Shown: one piece after another, positions 21,851 through 33,109 of the stretch | How the letters are laid out: every line of letters begins with the position of its first letter | Position numbering within the stretch: position 1 is the stretch's first letter | Translations under genes and position numbers: made by a program | Assembly: GCA_947561395.2 (NCBI GenBank) | Contig: OX387190.1 | Span: 17,044,858-17,108,857, forward strand | Reading direction: 5' to 3' | Length of the DNA stretch: 64,000 nt | Source of the DNA: Buxus sempervirens | Taxonomy: Eukaryota; Streptophyta; Magnoliopsida; Buxales; Buxaceae | The notes under the pieces: generated by a model | What the model was told of the DNA's origin: nothing | What the model saw: the letters and a program-made list of their open reading frames with translations, nothing else | Database searches by the model: none

Positions 21851-22726
21851 GCAAACAGCAACTCATTTCCGGGGGTTGGCTTCATTTTGCTGGTTTCCAC
21901 CCCTTCTCCCTCAGACCACCTGCACCGAAACCCCTTCCTTTTGGCCTCCTTCGGCTCCCCAAAGCCCTCCAAGCCTTACTTCAAGGATCTCCCACTCTCC
22001 CCTCCCTTCTTCTTCCCCATTTCCTCACAAGCAAGAAGAAGGCCTGCTGTTTTGGTGTCCAAGAGGAGGAGCTCCAGCTGCTTCCACCACTCGAAGGAGG
22101 CTCAACACATCTCCCATAAGGGTTTAGACCCCAAGGTAAACCCTTCCCATGTATTATGTTCAACATATATTGAAATGAGCATTTTTGAGCATGATGTGAT
22201 ATTTTCTGTCTAAGCATGTTTTCCATAGCTTGCCTTTGTTATCTTGTTTGCATGGGGGAGCATGTTCCTCCATTTGATTCTCAATCTCTTGTATCCCTTG
22301 TGTAACCCCCCTCATTCCCTTCTCTAAATAGTTTTACTCGAATGATTTTGCATGTGTGCTAAGCATGAAGGTAGTGATCTAATTCAAGAGCTTAGGCTAG
22401 ATTATCTAAGTCATGTTATTCATGCATGTTTCTTGGAAAGCATGTTCCCCACACCCCCTTTGCTATATCGCCTAGCTAGTGTAATAAACAGCCTGATGTT
22501 ATCCCCTCCCTGGCACATACGCGCATGCAGGCCTTCACACACCATTGGAACCATGCATCTCCCCCCTTGCTTTGGTGTAAAAATCTCAAAAGAGATTGGA
22601 ATGAGGTGATTCCTCATCTCCAGAACCACAGTGGGCTCGCACGGGAGTCCACATGACCCCTGGAACATCCCAGATGACCCAGAGACCCAACCCCCTTTGA
22701 AAAAATGCGAAAAACAGCTTCTGTAG

Positions 22727-22831
22727 GTTGATCCGGCAACTCAGGCCGGATCAACAGAAGTCTATGTGTAGCCGGCAATAGATGCCGGATACAATAAGCC
22801 TTGTGCGTAACCGGCATCTCAGGCCGGGTAC
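22727..22831 (+). repeat. CCGGC hairpin cluster 2
   Basis: Three hairpins with 7-nt loops: 22727-22755 (perfect 11-bp GTTGATCCGGC/GCCGGATCAAC, loop AACTCAG), 22768-22792 (GTAGCCGGC/GCCGGATAC, loop AATAGAT) and 22807-22831 (GTAACCGGC/GCCGGGTAC, loop ATCTCAG). The loop AACTCAG is the reverse complement of CTGAGTT in cluster 1, so the clusters may be inverted copies. Confidence 0.92.
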
Positions 22832-24608
22832 ACTGCCAGACTGCATTCTTGCCATTTTGCTGATCTTGTGTGATTTCTTTGGTTTGTTTGATCATTCCAG
22901 ATGAACCGGAAGGGTTTCTGGGTCGCCCGGGAGCCCAAGAGGGGCCTTGGACCGACCCGGTCCAAATTGATTTCCGGTGGACCTTCCAACGGGGCCCACC
23001 AAGCCCAACGAACCCATTTTTTGTTAAATAAGATAATTAAAAGAATTGAGTGGGCCAGACCCTGTGAGGCCCATCAAAGCCCAACTGGGGCAACATGCAT
23101 GCTTGGATCTAGGCTTGGGTTGGCCGAGACCATGGGCAGGGCCTGTCGAGCCCACTAAGCCCATTAAACCAAGGTTAGGGTGTCAAAACCCTAACTCGGA
23201 AAGTCTTGGGCTTTCAAGCCCAAGCCCAGGTAAAGGGCCCCAAGCCCAAATCCTGGCCCACTTTGGCATGGATAATCAAAGATAAACTAAATCATTTGGC
23301 AACCAATAGTGTGGCCCACTTAAGGGCCCACAAACCAACCCGGCCCGCTTTTGCATAAAAATCACTTTAAATTCAACTTAAACTTTAAAGTAAAATCAAT
23401 TCACTTGAACCAAAGCCCAAAGGGCCTCTCAGGCTAGGCCGAGGCCCACCAAGGGACACGTGGGCTCAACCAAAGCCCACCAAGGAATCCGCGGGCCTTC
23501 CAACGAGGCCCGCCCAATCCGACTCACATCACTTTAATTAAAAAGATAAAATCAAGTAAAGGGACCCACACCACTTTGGCGGTCCCGCCAGACTTAAACC
23601 AAATTTGAATGCTGGATTAGGAATCGGGTGAGTGAGAGACCAGAGTTGACTCAAACTAGGGAAGCTTATGGGACCCGTCTTTTGACGGGGTGGACTGGGG
23701 TGTCTACGGACTTCCCCAGACCGCAACCGAGAACCTACTTAGAATCTCAAGCCGCAAACCAAGCCGCAAACCAAGCCTTAGTAGAAGAACTTAGGCACCC
23801 AGGTGTCTGCTTGCACCCCATCAGGCAATAGCGACTCCAAACAAATCCCGAGGCACGCATCGTTTTGCGTGCGCCTCGTCGTGCGACCAAAATCGGGCGT
23901 GCACACCGGGGGTAGTGAACTAGTATCCACCACAGAATTAAGGCCACCCTATGTGTGGGTGAGCTGCAGCAACCCATTCCACCGTTGCCAATGGTGAGGT
24001 CAACTGGATGGTTTTGTATATTCAAATATGTTATAATCACTAAACCCTACTAACTAGTTCGACTGGGTAGTACTTGCCAACTCATGCGTGATTCAAGTGT
24101 GAGTACTCCGCTTTGGAAGAACGACCCTAGCTAGGTCTTTCCTTGTAAGCCGCATGGTGGTGAATTGGACACTAGTGTTAAGTCACTCAAGATATTCTAA
24201 TCCACGAGTCCTATGTTAACACATCTTTGTAATTGATTGTGGTTTATTGAAATCGTGGTTTGTAGTGAATTTGATTTATCCTTTCTTTATTTCATACAAC
24301 TATTGATTACTATTGGAAATTACTGAACATCCAGAGATTGTTTTAAATAAGGATAAATTGTTATATTGTATTATGAACCTGCATCAATTGTGTTTAGCAT
24401 GCATTTGTTACTTACGGGGAAGAAATTCTCATGCGTTTTTGTTTTATCGGTTTTGTTTTCAAAAAATTCTGCAAGACAAGTACGTGCTGAGGTAGATAAA
24501 GAGAGGGATTCAGGTATATATAGTCCAGAGGATTATTATTTTCCTGGCTAGGACTGGAGATTTTTCTTTTATAGTTTTTTTGACTTTATGGGACATGTAA
24601 ATATTGTT

Positions 24609-24611
<3 letters not shown>

Positions 24612-24648
<37 letters not shown>

Positions 24649-24652
24649 GTGA
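24612..24652 (+). repeat. (AG)n microsatellite
   Basis: About 17 AG units followed by a few GTGA units, within LTR F. Other simple repeats in the window are (TC)n near 8107-8120, (TG)n near 38195-38208, (TA)n near 53572-53583 and (CTT)n near 62068-62088. Confidence 0.9.
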
Positions 24653-24799
24653 GTGAAATTTAGTGGAACTGTATCTGTGGACTTTTATTTTGGATATGTA
24701 TATACAGGTTTAGATTTTGTAAACACTTACACCCACGCTTTACTTGTTTTACATTGTTTTAAAATTTTAGTGCACTTTGATGTTAACTGGTTAATCAGG

Positions 24800-25508
24800 T
24801 TTAGAAAGTGCCACTGGGACCTTACTTGATGTCAAGGAGCCGACATATATCTTTAATGAACATGTCTGGGTCCAGTGCGTCACATAGCACCTTCCCAATA
24901 GTGCTGACAATGAGGTTGAGATAGGAGGGGTTGAATAATTTAAGTGGGAGCAAAGGGAAATTGACCCACACAAGCACAACCAAACACTCCTTTGAGGAAG
25001 GATTCCATCATAGCAGCTTGAAGGCATGTCCATTGATGGCCCAAGTTTTCCTAGTAAATGCTTTAAGAAGGTCCTTCTCCGAATGAAATTTGAGGAATAC
25101 ATGGCGTTGATCGAGCAATCCAACAACCACCTCCTACTCAATGTTCTATGACCGATTGATAGCAGCTCTAATGGTTTCGACTGGAGGCCTATTGGTGGAA
25201 AATTTTGCAACCAACGAGTGCTGCAATGGAGTGGCAAAGGAAGCAATCTCTTTGGTGGAGAAGCACATCGCCAGTGCACCCTCATGGGAGGTGGGAGCAC
25301 GATAGGCCACTGAAGCAAAGGTAGAGGAGACGCCCCTGGCAGCTTCCGCGAATGATTTTTGGCCGACCCCAGCAGCTCTCGTCGAACCTGAATGCATTGA
25401 GGGGACGAGGGGGTCCTCCCGCACTGGCGCCGTGGTTGCCGCTGGCTCCGGCAGAGGAGCCAAAGACGGCATGAGGGTTTGGTTCAAAAAAAACAAAGAG
25501 CCCACCAA
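24800..25508 (-). pseudogene. LINE ORF1, N-terminal part with DUF4283, frameshifted
   Basis: Read on the minus strand from ATG at 25508: an A/P-rich N-terminus, KSFAEAARG, FSTKEIASFATPLQHSLVAK and NRPPVETIRAAINRS, the standard start of plant LINE ORF1. The DUF4283 fold continues in another frame with DQRHVFLKFHSEKDLLKAF and TWAINGHAFKLL, so at least one frameshift occurs near 25140; stops follow. The downstream part (endonuclease-RT ORF2) is not present. LTR F follows at the 3' side. AT-rich DNA lies upstream, perhaps the LINE 5' flank. Confidence 0.85.
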
Positions 25509-26352
25509 CTTCTAATCGTCTTCTAAATAGCCTTCTAATCGCCTTCTAGATTATGAGTAAGCATACGTGGGAAGGGCCTGGGTTTTCCATATAAATAGCA
25601 ACTTGCATAAAATATAATGTGTGAAAAATAGAGCTCCAATATATTTTAATAATTTAAGTTTATCATTATATTCAATTCATTTCCATGAAGTCACTTTCAT
25701 TCTATAATTGTATAGGATTAACATTTTTTTTATTGTATGTTTGATTATATTCCAATTATTTATAAATTATTCTGAAGCATATTGAGATTGTTATGAATAG
25801 TTTGTTACACATTTTATATTTTGAATGATCTTAAAAAATTATGAATATTATTCAAACTTATAAATATATTGCTTAAGATAATTTCTACTCCTACAACCTT
25901 GAACATCACATAGATGCCAATTAATATATTTCTACAAATGTATTTAATTGAAATAAGTAAATCTATTATCATCAATAAATATAATTTCATAAAAGTTACG
26001 TTCACTGTATCTCAATCTAACTCTTGTTTATTTTTAATTTTCTTAATAATTTGTCTAACTCTTATTTAATTTTGTTTGAATTTAACACAGTGCTTGATTA
26101 ATATTGGATAAACTAATTTTTTTTTGCATTTAAATTAATATACTAATAATTAATCAAATAATATATGAATAGTTATTTAATTTTAATATGTATTAGTAAT
26201 TATCAAAACATAGTTATTTTATTTATTAAATATATTAACTATTAAAATAATTAATTTAAATATATATTATATTTACATTATATAAATATAATATGTTAAC
26301 ATATTAATTATTTGTTAATAATTGTCAAAAGTAGCTTAAAGATGCCAAATTT
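25509..26352. other. AT-rich spacer
   Basis: Very AT-rich sequence with many TAATTA words and no open frame worth keeping. With 51806-53180 it would have formed continuous DNA before element C inserted. No feature recognised. Confidence 0.6.
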
Positions 26353-26530
26353 TAATTATTTGAGCATGGTTTGGTGCATTCAAATCAGCTCAGAATCCTT
26401 CTTATTATATGCTTGTTACTTCAAAAAGATGGGGCCTCTATTCCACTTTTGATTTGCATACTCATATAAGTGCTGGTTTAGGGTTTGCATTTTTGGACAA
26501 ATTTTATGGTGCAAAATTAGGGTGCTGAGA
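26353..26530 (-). repeat. Inverted remnant of the start of a C-type LTR
   Basis: Reverse complement of about 26580-26770 with many substitutions; shared words include GAGCATGGTTTGGTGCAT, TTATTATATGCTTGTTA and TTATGGTGCAAAA. It lies head to head with the 5' LTR of element C, about 45 bases apart. It ends GGTGCTGAGA, matching the reversed LTR start. It is older than C, which has intact TSDs. Confidence 0.8.
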
Positions 26531-26575
26531 CCATGTATTCTTTCCTTTGAGTGCTATATTGCCTTTTAAGTAGGT

Positions 26576-28725
26576 TTTCAATACCTCATTTTTGCACCAT
26601 AAAATCGCCCAAGAAGCATATCTTAAACCGGAATATATGTGGGCACGTAAATCAAGGTTTTTATAGTGGACCCATCTTTTTGAAATAACAAGCTCATAAT
26701 AAAGAGAATTCTGAGCTGATTCCGATGCACCAAACTATGCTCAAATTGGATCTCAAACAACTAAGTTATGGATAAAAGAAGTAAAGGGTAGTTCGGGGAT
26801 TTTTATAAAACTAGAATTGGGTGCCACATGGCAGACACGTGTAAGCCATGGTGGTTACCATGTAACCAATGATAAATTAAAAATTCTAGGGTTCTTTTCG
26901 TAAATAAGTAAGTTTCTTAGTGGGGTTTGTTATGCAAATAAATAAAAATTTAATAACAAAGTTAATAAAATTTTTAAAATTAAAAGAAAATAAAAAAAAT
27001 ATAAACAAAGAGAAATGAGTTGGACGAATTGGTCCAACAAATATTCTTTTGAGATATTGAGACTAAGCTTAAAAAAAATATAAGCCTAATAAAAATATGG
27101 GACAAAATAGACTTCGACTAAACCTAAATGAATGATGGTATTTAAGAGAGGAAGAGGAAGAGTTAGGGGTTTAGGTGTTTAAGAGAGGAAGAGGAGGAGT
27201 TAGGGGTTTAAGAGAAGAAGATGAGGAGTTAGGAGTTTAAGAGAGGAAGAGGAGGAGTTAGAGGTTTAGGAGGGGAAGAGGAAATGTTAGAGGTTAAGAA
27301 GTTGAAGGGGTGGGAATTCTCTATAAAAAGACTTGAAGTTGGGAGCAAAAGGAGGAGGATCTAAAGAAGAGAGTTCTTAAGAAAAAGCAAAGAGGGAAGT
27401 GAGAAAAAGAGGTAGAAGGAGGTTGTGTAAGAGAAAGGAGGGAACATCTGGAGTTGAGCACATCAGTTTCCGGGAAATCGACTCCATACCCGGTTTTTTC
27501 ATTATTTTGTTTATTGATTCTTTAATCAAATATTTTTTTAGGTTGTTAAATTGTCAAATGAAAATAATAAAAAGCATGTCACTGTTATGGCCGAATATGA
27601 ATTTTTCAATGTTGTTAAATTGACAAATGAAAGTATACAAAGCATGTCTCTTATCCGACCGAATCTGTTGAACGAATGGATATGTGGGTTGAATTTTGAG
27701 AATTTGATAAACTAGGGTGCCTAATTTGTTATTCTAAAAAGTTAAATGATTTAAAAAGAACTTATTTTATTTCCTGTTTTAATCCTTCTTTAAAACCGTT
27801 TAATAACTCTAGTTTTCATTTGTTATTTCTTTTATTTCTTTCATGTTATTTCTTTAATTTTTTTTTCTTAATTTCCTTTTAGATAATATACTTAACTAAC
27901 ATGCTTAATTTTTCTTAATTTCTTAATTATTTTTAGATAATATGCTTAATTAACATACTTAATTATAATAATCAGATTTTTTATTCTTTTCTTAATTTTT
28001 TAAATAATATACCTAACATATTTTTTTTCTTAATTATTTTTTAGATCATATGCTTAAACATTTGTCACTTTTATAACACTTCTCCTTGCCTCCAAATCCT
28101 TGGAAATAAGAGTAAAAAAAATATGGAAAATAAAGTGTAATTTTCAATGACCAAATATGATTGAGTTTTTTTTACCCATGCTTTGTGTAAATAAATTATC
28201 ATAAGAAAAAAAAAAGGAAACAACATAAGAAAACAGTAAAAAAAAATAAAAGATTAAATGATGTGGCTAGGTTAAATAAAAAATAATAATAAAAATAAAT
28301 AAATAATTTTTTTTTAAATAACCAAGTACATTGCCCTATGTTGAAATATTTGATTTAGATTTCTTTATTTTGGATTTTTTATATATGTATTATATTTTGT
28401 ATAGGATGTAGCATAGCAATCTCCTTTCCTCCAATGTTTGTACACATGTGATCATAAAAAAATAAATTAAAAATATATAAAAGATAAAAGATTAAATAAT
28501 TAAATAATAGTAAATCAGCCCAAATATTATCCAACTAATTTAAGGGAATCCACTTCGGTGGGGCAACCCAGGGTGTTCAAGGACTTCCCAGGGTTGTAAT
28601 CAGGTCACTTATTCGGAATCACTGGTGCAGACCGAAAATCAACAAGGTGTCTACCTGCACCATTTTAGGTAGTGGCGACTCCATAAAACATGTAACACAC
28701 TTTTTCAGCACGCTCGAGGTGCGCA
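26576..28725 (+). repeat. 5' LTR of element C
   Basis: Begins TTTCAATACCTCATTTTTGC, a decayed form of TGTCATCACCCCACCTTTGC seen in the 3' LTR. Ends GAGGTGCGCA. It contains purine-rich GAGAGGAAGAGGAGGAGTTA repeats at 27140-27290 just before TATAAAAA at 27322-27329, then AT-rich sequence. It preserves the uninterrupted site (CCACA at 26824-26828) where element E sits in the 3' LTR. Confidence 0.92.
27140..27290 (+). repeat. Purine-rich tandem repeats before the TATA box of LTR C
   Basis: About five units of roughly 30 bases, TTTAAGAGAGGAAGAGGAGG plus AGTTAGGGG; the 3' LTR has a similar array at 50238-50395 with an extra unit arrangement. Confidence 0.85.
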
Positions 28726-28730
28726 TAGCT

Positions 28731-28748
28731 TGGTGACTCTACTGGGGA
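28731..28748 (+). other. Primer-binding site of element C
   Basis: TGGTGACTCTACTGGGGA, five bases after the LTR end, differing from element A's PBS at two positions. The differences are presumably mutations of the same tRNA match. Confidence 0.8.
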
Positions 28749-30434
28749 TCGAACCCAGAATCTCTGGTTTGATCGAACCCGGAATCGCTGGGGGCTGACC
28801 CAACCCGGTTTGATTAGTTGGAGTATAACAGGCTTATTCTTTGCACATGTGCACACATTTGCACATGAACGCACACTCTATTTGTACATATGCACACATT
28901 TGCACAAATTGGTCAAGGAAGATTTGCCGCCTTACTTAGTAAGTGTTGAATATACGCAAAAACATATTCTAGGGAGTTCTATCATAAAGGACGAGATAAT
29001 TGCCTAAGGAAATTGGATTTTAAGTGGGACCACTGTGACCTCTCCAATTACCTAGGAACTTTCTCGGAACATCATTTTGTGTACTAATTCATCACTTTAC
29101 TATATGAGGCAGTGAAAATTCCTTCCCATACATACATGTGCACTCACACACACTGTGGTTTGTTTACATGCTTTGATATAAATTGCGTGGGGTGACACAC
29201 ACAAGGGAGCCCGCGTGGGTGATCCGATTGAATGATATGGTATTTCTTCTTTACCAAAACCTAGATCTTTCTAGCAGCCACCCTTCTTTATCGTATAAGC
29301 AAATTTTGGGATGGTATTAGCCTCACGCTCCTGTGGCTTACCGGGGAAAGCAGGGTAAACCCATCTCCCCAGGTTTCTGGATTCCTATAGCGCCACTGGT
29401 TTCTTGCCGTGGTACGCGAGGGTCTAGTACTTGGCTTAGACCCTTATGGGCAAATGTCTCAGGCTGGGTATCCTTCCCCACGCATTACTTCTGGATAAAC
29501 CACGATTTTGTGAATGTGCTTAAATGATAGAAATAAGAAGAATAAAATCAATTTAAAACCCAAGAGTCCATCAGGGGCAATAACTCCCATCTTTTTGCAT
29601 CAAACTGAGTAAACCCTAGATCATGGGCTACCTCAGCCCTAATTTAGGAAGCCAACCAAACTTTGATCAAGGGGCCGCCCCAAATCCATGCATAGAGTCC
29701 TGTGAGCCGTGGGCCTCGACCCATTGAGTCCACTGGAAGCACCCTGAGTCCAAATCGGCCTTTTTGAGCAGATGAAAGCCTGCTAGATCAAACAAACAGA
29801 TGAAAGCGAGCCAGAACAAAACAGGGGCCCAAAACCCTAGATCTAGGAATTCAGCTCATCTACCTTTGAAGTAATTTGTACCCTTCTTTTGGGCTCCCAA
29901 CAGCCCTAAAGATGGATTCTTTGCAGATTTTTGTAAATAACATGTAATTTTTGCCCTCGATGGCAAGATGTAAGTTTTTTCTAAGGTTCGACGCCAAGAG
30001 CAGACAAAAGAACAGATGAAAAACAAAGGCTGATTAGGACTTGGACGTGCTTCCTTACACAAGTACGATTCATATATTTCACATTAAGAGTACCACTCAG
30101 AACGCTGCACTCGCAGTGAGAGATGACTGCAATGAATTCTTCTGAGACTCCAACTCCATCACAGCAAAGGGCCGAAGAGCAGCCAATCATAATAGATCTA
30201 AGCCAACAAGTGGCCATGTTGCATGCCACGGGGATTTGAATGCCGGAAATCCAGCAGGGGCAACCACCTCAGCTAGCACCCATGGCAACACATCCACCAC
30301 CACAGGACACTCCATTCCCACACCCGGCAACGGTTCCCATCCATCCTCCACAACAAGAACCATTTGTGCCTATCCGACTAGGGCAGGAACAGCAAAACTG
30401 AAATAGGGCACAGGAGGCCCAGCTTGAGGAAGTT
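28749..30434 (+). other. Leader of element C
   Basis: No coding motif recognised. It starts with a 24-base near-duplication around GATCGAACCC, then a GCACACATTTGCACAT-type repeat patch (28840-28910). A proline-rich frame just before 30435 (PQLAPMATHPPPPQDTPF in the same frame) suggests gag begins upstream of its first listed Met, after a stop near 30403. Confidence 0.5.
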
Positions 30435-31505
30435 TTGGCAGCAATAAAGGAAGACAATGAGGCCCGAATGGCCGCAATGAAAAAAGACCTCTTGAAGCAA
30501 CTCCAGCCCAACCCGGTGCAGGATGAAACCACTCTAGAGAGCCTATGTTTCTTCCTAGATATCAAATTGCCAGCAAATTTCCGATGTCCTGAATTGCATA
30601 GTTTCGACGGCACTGGTTGTCCCTTGATACACCTGTGCTCTTATGTTGGTGACATGTGCCAATACGCGAAGGATGAGAAAATTATGGTTCAGTTCTTCAA
30701 GAGATCTCTTACTAGGGCAGCATACTCTTGGTTTCTAAGTCTGGACAAGGAGAGGGTTAAGACGTGGAACGACCTCGCCGCCGTGTTCACCCTACAATAC
30801 CATTTAAATAGCTAAATGGTTCAAACCAGAACAGAATTGCAGAGGTTGTCAAAGAGGAATAGCGAGTCTGTGAGAGACTACACCAAAAGGTGGATGGAGC
30901 TAGCCAATGTGGTACAACCCACTCTTCTTGAATAAGAGCGGACTTCTTTGTTCATATCATGACTAGGGCAACCCTACTTCACAATGATGTTGGGACAGTG
31001 CGCTATAAGCTTCACTGACCTAATCATGGCAGTAGATAGAATTGAGGATGCCATTAAAATGGAGAAGCTCGAAGGCTCCATGATGAACTTGTTGCATGGA
31101 ACAATCTCAAGTGGTAAGGAGCAAGAGAATGACAACGGTACAAGTACAACCTTCCATGCCATTTCGCATCCCTTCCTCAAGAAGCATGAGCCTTCCCCCC
31201 ACAAGCAAGATTGCATCTCAACTTAGGAGGCGTCACACCAAGGAGGAAAGAAAGAACCGGGAGTTCACTCTACTTCCATATACGCTGGCTAAATTGTTAC
31301 CAACGCTCTTGAGAGAGGGACACCTGCAATTGGCAACGCCAAATCCCAAGGCATAAAAAATGAAGGGCTATGATCCAAACAAAAGATGTGAGTACCACAT
31401 GGGTGCACAAGGCCATGATACTGATGGATGTTGGGGCCTTCGGCATGCAGTCGAAGACCTCCTTAAAGCTGGGGAACTAAAAAAAATTGATCCTCCACCA
31501 AATTG
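30246..31505 (+). pseudogene. gag: Gag unit 1 of element C, several stops and a frameshift
   Basis: Same architecture as the gag of element A: proline-rich start, a K/E/M-rich helix (KEDNEARMAAMKKDLLKQ), Gag core with LPANFRCPELHSFDGTGCP, FFKRSLTRAAYSWFLSLD and WNDLAAVFTLQY, then KRWMELANVVQP, FTDLIMAVDRIEDAI and, after a frameshift near 31200, REFTLLPYTLAKLLPTLL and the knuckle-like CEYHMGAQGHDTDGC with AVEDLL. Stops include those near 30403, 30815 and 30935. It is more decayed than element A's gag. The exact start is uncertain. A purine tract follows. Confidence 0.87.
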
Positions 31506-31600
31506 AAAAAAAAAAGAAAAAAAAAAGAAGAGGAAAGGAAAAAAGAGAAGAAAAAAACAAGAAGAAGAAAAGAAAAAAAAATGAGAAAAAAATGAGAAAA
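31505..31600 (+). repeat. A/G-rich tract between the two gag units
   Basis: Almost pure purine run of A and G (AAAAAAAGAAGAGGAAAGG type), about 95 bases, ending in a short CACCACCATCATCATC stretch. Confidence 0.85.
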
Positions 31601-31663
31601 GAACCACCACCATCATCATCTTGCATCTTGGTATTTCACATCATGAACTCTGCTTTCTAACAT

Positions 31664-32433
31664 TTGGTTCTCCTGGCAGGAACCCCGTCAACAACCAGAC
31701 ATGGACCACACCTTAGGACCAAGACTTGATGCAGCCCAGCAAATAACAAGCATAATGGCTTCTCTACAAAGCCTACTGCAGACAATAACAAACAAGGAAG
31801 AAACATGGAACAAATGCTGGGAAGCATTAGGAGAAAAAAATTTCGAGTTGCGATCCCGAGTAAGGCTTCTGGAAGAAGTGATTAAAAGCAAGAAGGGAGA
31901 GACACCCCGGAGCAACCAAAAAGTGAGCCTTCCACCCGCCTTAATAGATGGTCGAATGCAAAGAGAGAAAGGAAAAGATGTAGTAGCAAAGGCTCCCCAA
32001 CTCATGCAGAAGCTGAATCATTCGAAGGATCTCCCAAGGTGGAGCCAAGAAGAAATGAAGGCCATGCTTGAAAGCAGTTCACCCCTTTGAATATCCAACC
32101 AGTCCAGATCCTAACTAATTTACTAAAGAAGGGCCTCTTGCAGCCTAAACGGCCTAGCCCGCAAGCATCAGCTAGTCGCAAATACAATCCAAATGTATTT
32201 TGTGCTTACCACATGGGATCCCCAGGACACAGCACAGAGCAATGTTGGGATCTGCGGCAGACATACAAGATTTGATTGATCAAGGGTTCCTAAAGGAACT
32301 TGTTAAGCAACCAAGATCCGTTGAAGGTCAAGACATCGCTGACAAGTCAGCCCGGATCCCGATATCTGAATTGACTATCTCCCTACTGGAGGAAGGAGAT
32401 AATGAGGAAGAAAGTGGCAATAAGAGTACTTAA
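31664..32433 (+). pseudogene. Second gag-like unit of element C
   Basis: Preceded by a possible acceptor TTGGTTCTCCTGGCAG ending at 31680 and starting GAACCCCGTCAACAAC; ATG at 31701. The first frame encodes a coiled-coil-like segment (ITSIMASLQSLLQTI, RSRVRLLEEVIKSKK). After a frameshift near 32087 come LTNLLKKGLLQPKRP and the knuckle-like CAYHMGSPGHSTEQC with DLRQ, and after a further shift DLIDQGFLKELVKQ, ending at 32433. It lacks the Gag core but repeats the Gag C-terminal motif of unit 1. It may be the remains of a second Gag-type protein or of the normal Gag C-terminus beside an acquired one. Confidence 0.7.
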
Positions 32434-33109
32434 AGGCATGATGGTGATCTCGGGATAAATCTGGCCAATCCATGGAAATTGACAGAACCCTCAGACTGGG
32501 GCAAGACACCGAACCTGAGAGAAGGAACCAATTGAGAGAAAAACCATTCCACAACCCTCAGACAAGGGTGGGGAAAGAAAGAACAAGAGAGGAAGGCAAA
32601 AGAGCTGGGCGAAGGGCAATGCCAAAGAAACCCCCTTGACCAAAACAATTCCCCTCATTTCAACCCGGGGCATGCTATTGAAGGCGAAAAATGTTGAGAC
32701 CCTCGCAGGGAGTGCCAGGAGGCACCACTTCATAAGTATAAATGAGATTGTTGGGTGACTTACCCAAAGATTACTAGTCTTGTCGTGGACCCACTTCGAA
32801 GAAGAAACTCCAAACTCTTAATGAATTCCCAAGAGATTTTAATCAAAGAGAAATTACATGAATTTACATGTAATTTTGATAATAAACAGATGAAGTCCAA
32901 TTGACTGAACTCCATATGAACTTTTGCAGGTATTGACAAAACTTGAAACAGACAGACAAAGCCACCACAGCGCATCTCACATGTTGAGTGCGAGACAGAA
33001 TCGTCGCAATGTAGTCACACATTGGATGCAGAAGAAATCCATCACAGTGTACTCACACATCGGATGCAAGACAAAGATATCCTCAGCACATCTCACGTGT
33101 CGGACAGAG
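32434..33109 (+). other. Non-coding region of element C
   Basis: Contains the recurring CTGGGGCA and CCGGGGCATGC words (32495 and 32666) and a near-duplicate TCACATGTTGAGTGCGAGACA / TCACACATCGGATGCAAGACA motif at 32978-33072. No coding domain seen. Confidence 0.5.

Larger units (their letters stand above)
21034..23905 (+). mobile_element. Solo LTR, Tat-type, inserted in LTR F (TSD CCGGG)
   Basis: Starts TGTAAGCACCTTATTTTTGC and ends GGGCGTGCACA, flanked by CCGGG at 21029-21033 and 23906-23910. The minus-strand LTR at 36734-40048 is of the same family. It has a TATA box at 21843-21850, a donor-like AAG|GTAAAC (GT at 22136) and two clusters of CCGGC hairpins. The last 50 bases contain GCACGCA/TGCGTGC around TCGTTT (about 23864-23884). 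The open frames at 21838-22226 overlap one another on both strands and have no recognisable domain. Confidence 0.95.
19463..24795 (+). mobile_element. Old Tekay-like LTR F with a nested Tat LTR
   Basis: Lies between two LINE ORF1 pieces. It has an AATTA-rich start like LTR B, a donor-like TTC|GTAAGTAG (GT at 19742), a hairpin-rich island (20046-20194), a GTGAAC repeat array (20570-20840, resuming at 23906) and, at 24361-24480, a stretch close to 18481-18620 of LTR B, though its acceptor has mutated to TTTTCAA. Clear TG...CA ends are not visible, so both ends are decayed or truncated. The insertion at 21034-23905 interrupts the array. Confidence 0.65.

Noticed and set aside
21838..22226. Four overlapping ORFs on both strands in the Tat solo LTR
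   Set aside because: All lie in an LTR leader of C-rich composition, compete with one another and show no domain.
22901..23285. ORFs in the GGGCC-rich part of the Tat LTR
   Set aside because: Repetitive GGCCCA wording gives chance frames; the same region in the related LTR at 36734-40048 is not open.
28740..28800. tRNA-like GATCGAACCC words after the PBS of C
   Set aside because: Only a B-box-like word repeated; no cloverleaf can be drawn around it.
30269..30613. Minus-strand ORF opposite gag of C
   Set aside because: Shadow of the proline-rich gag start; glycine/cysteine-rich composition is the complement of CCA/CCT codons.
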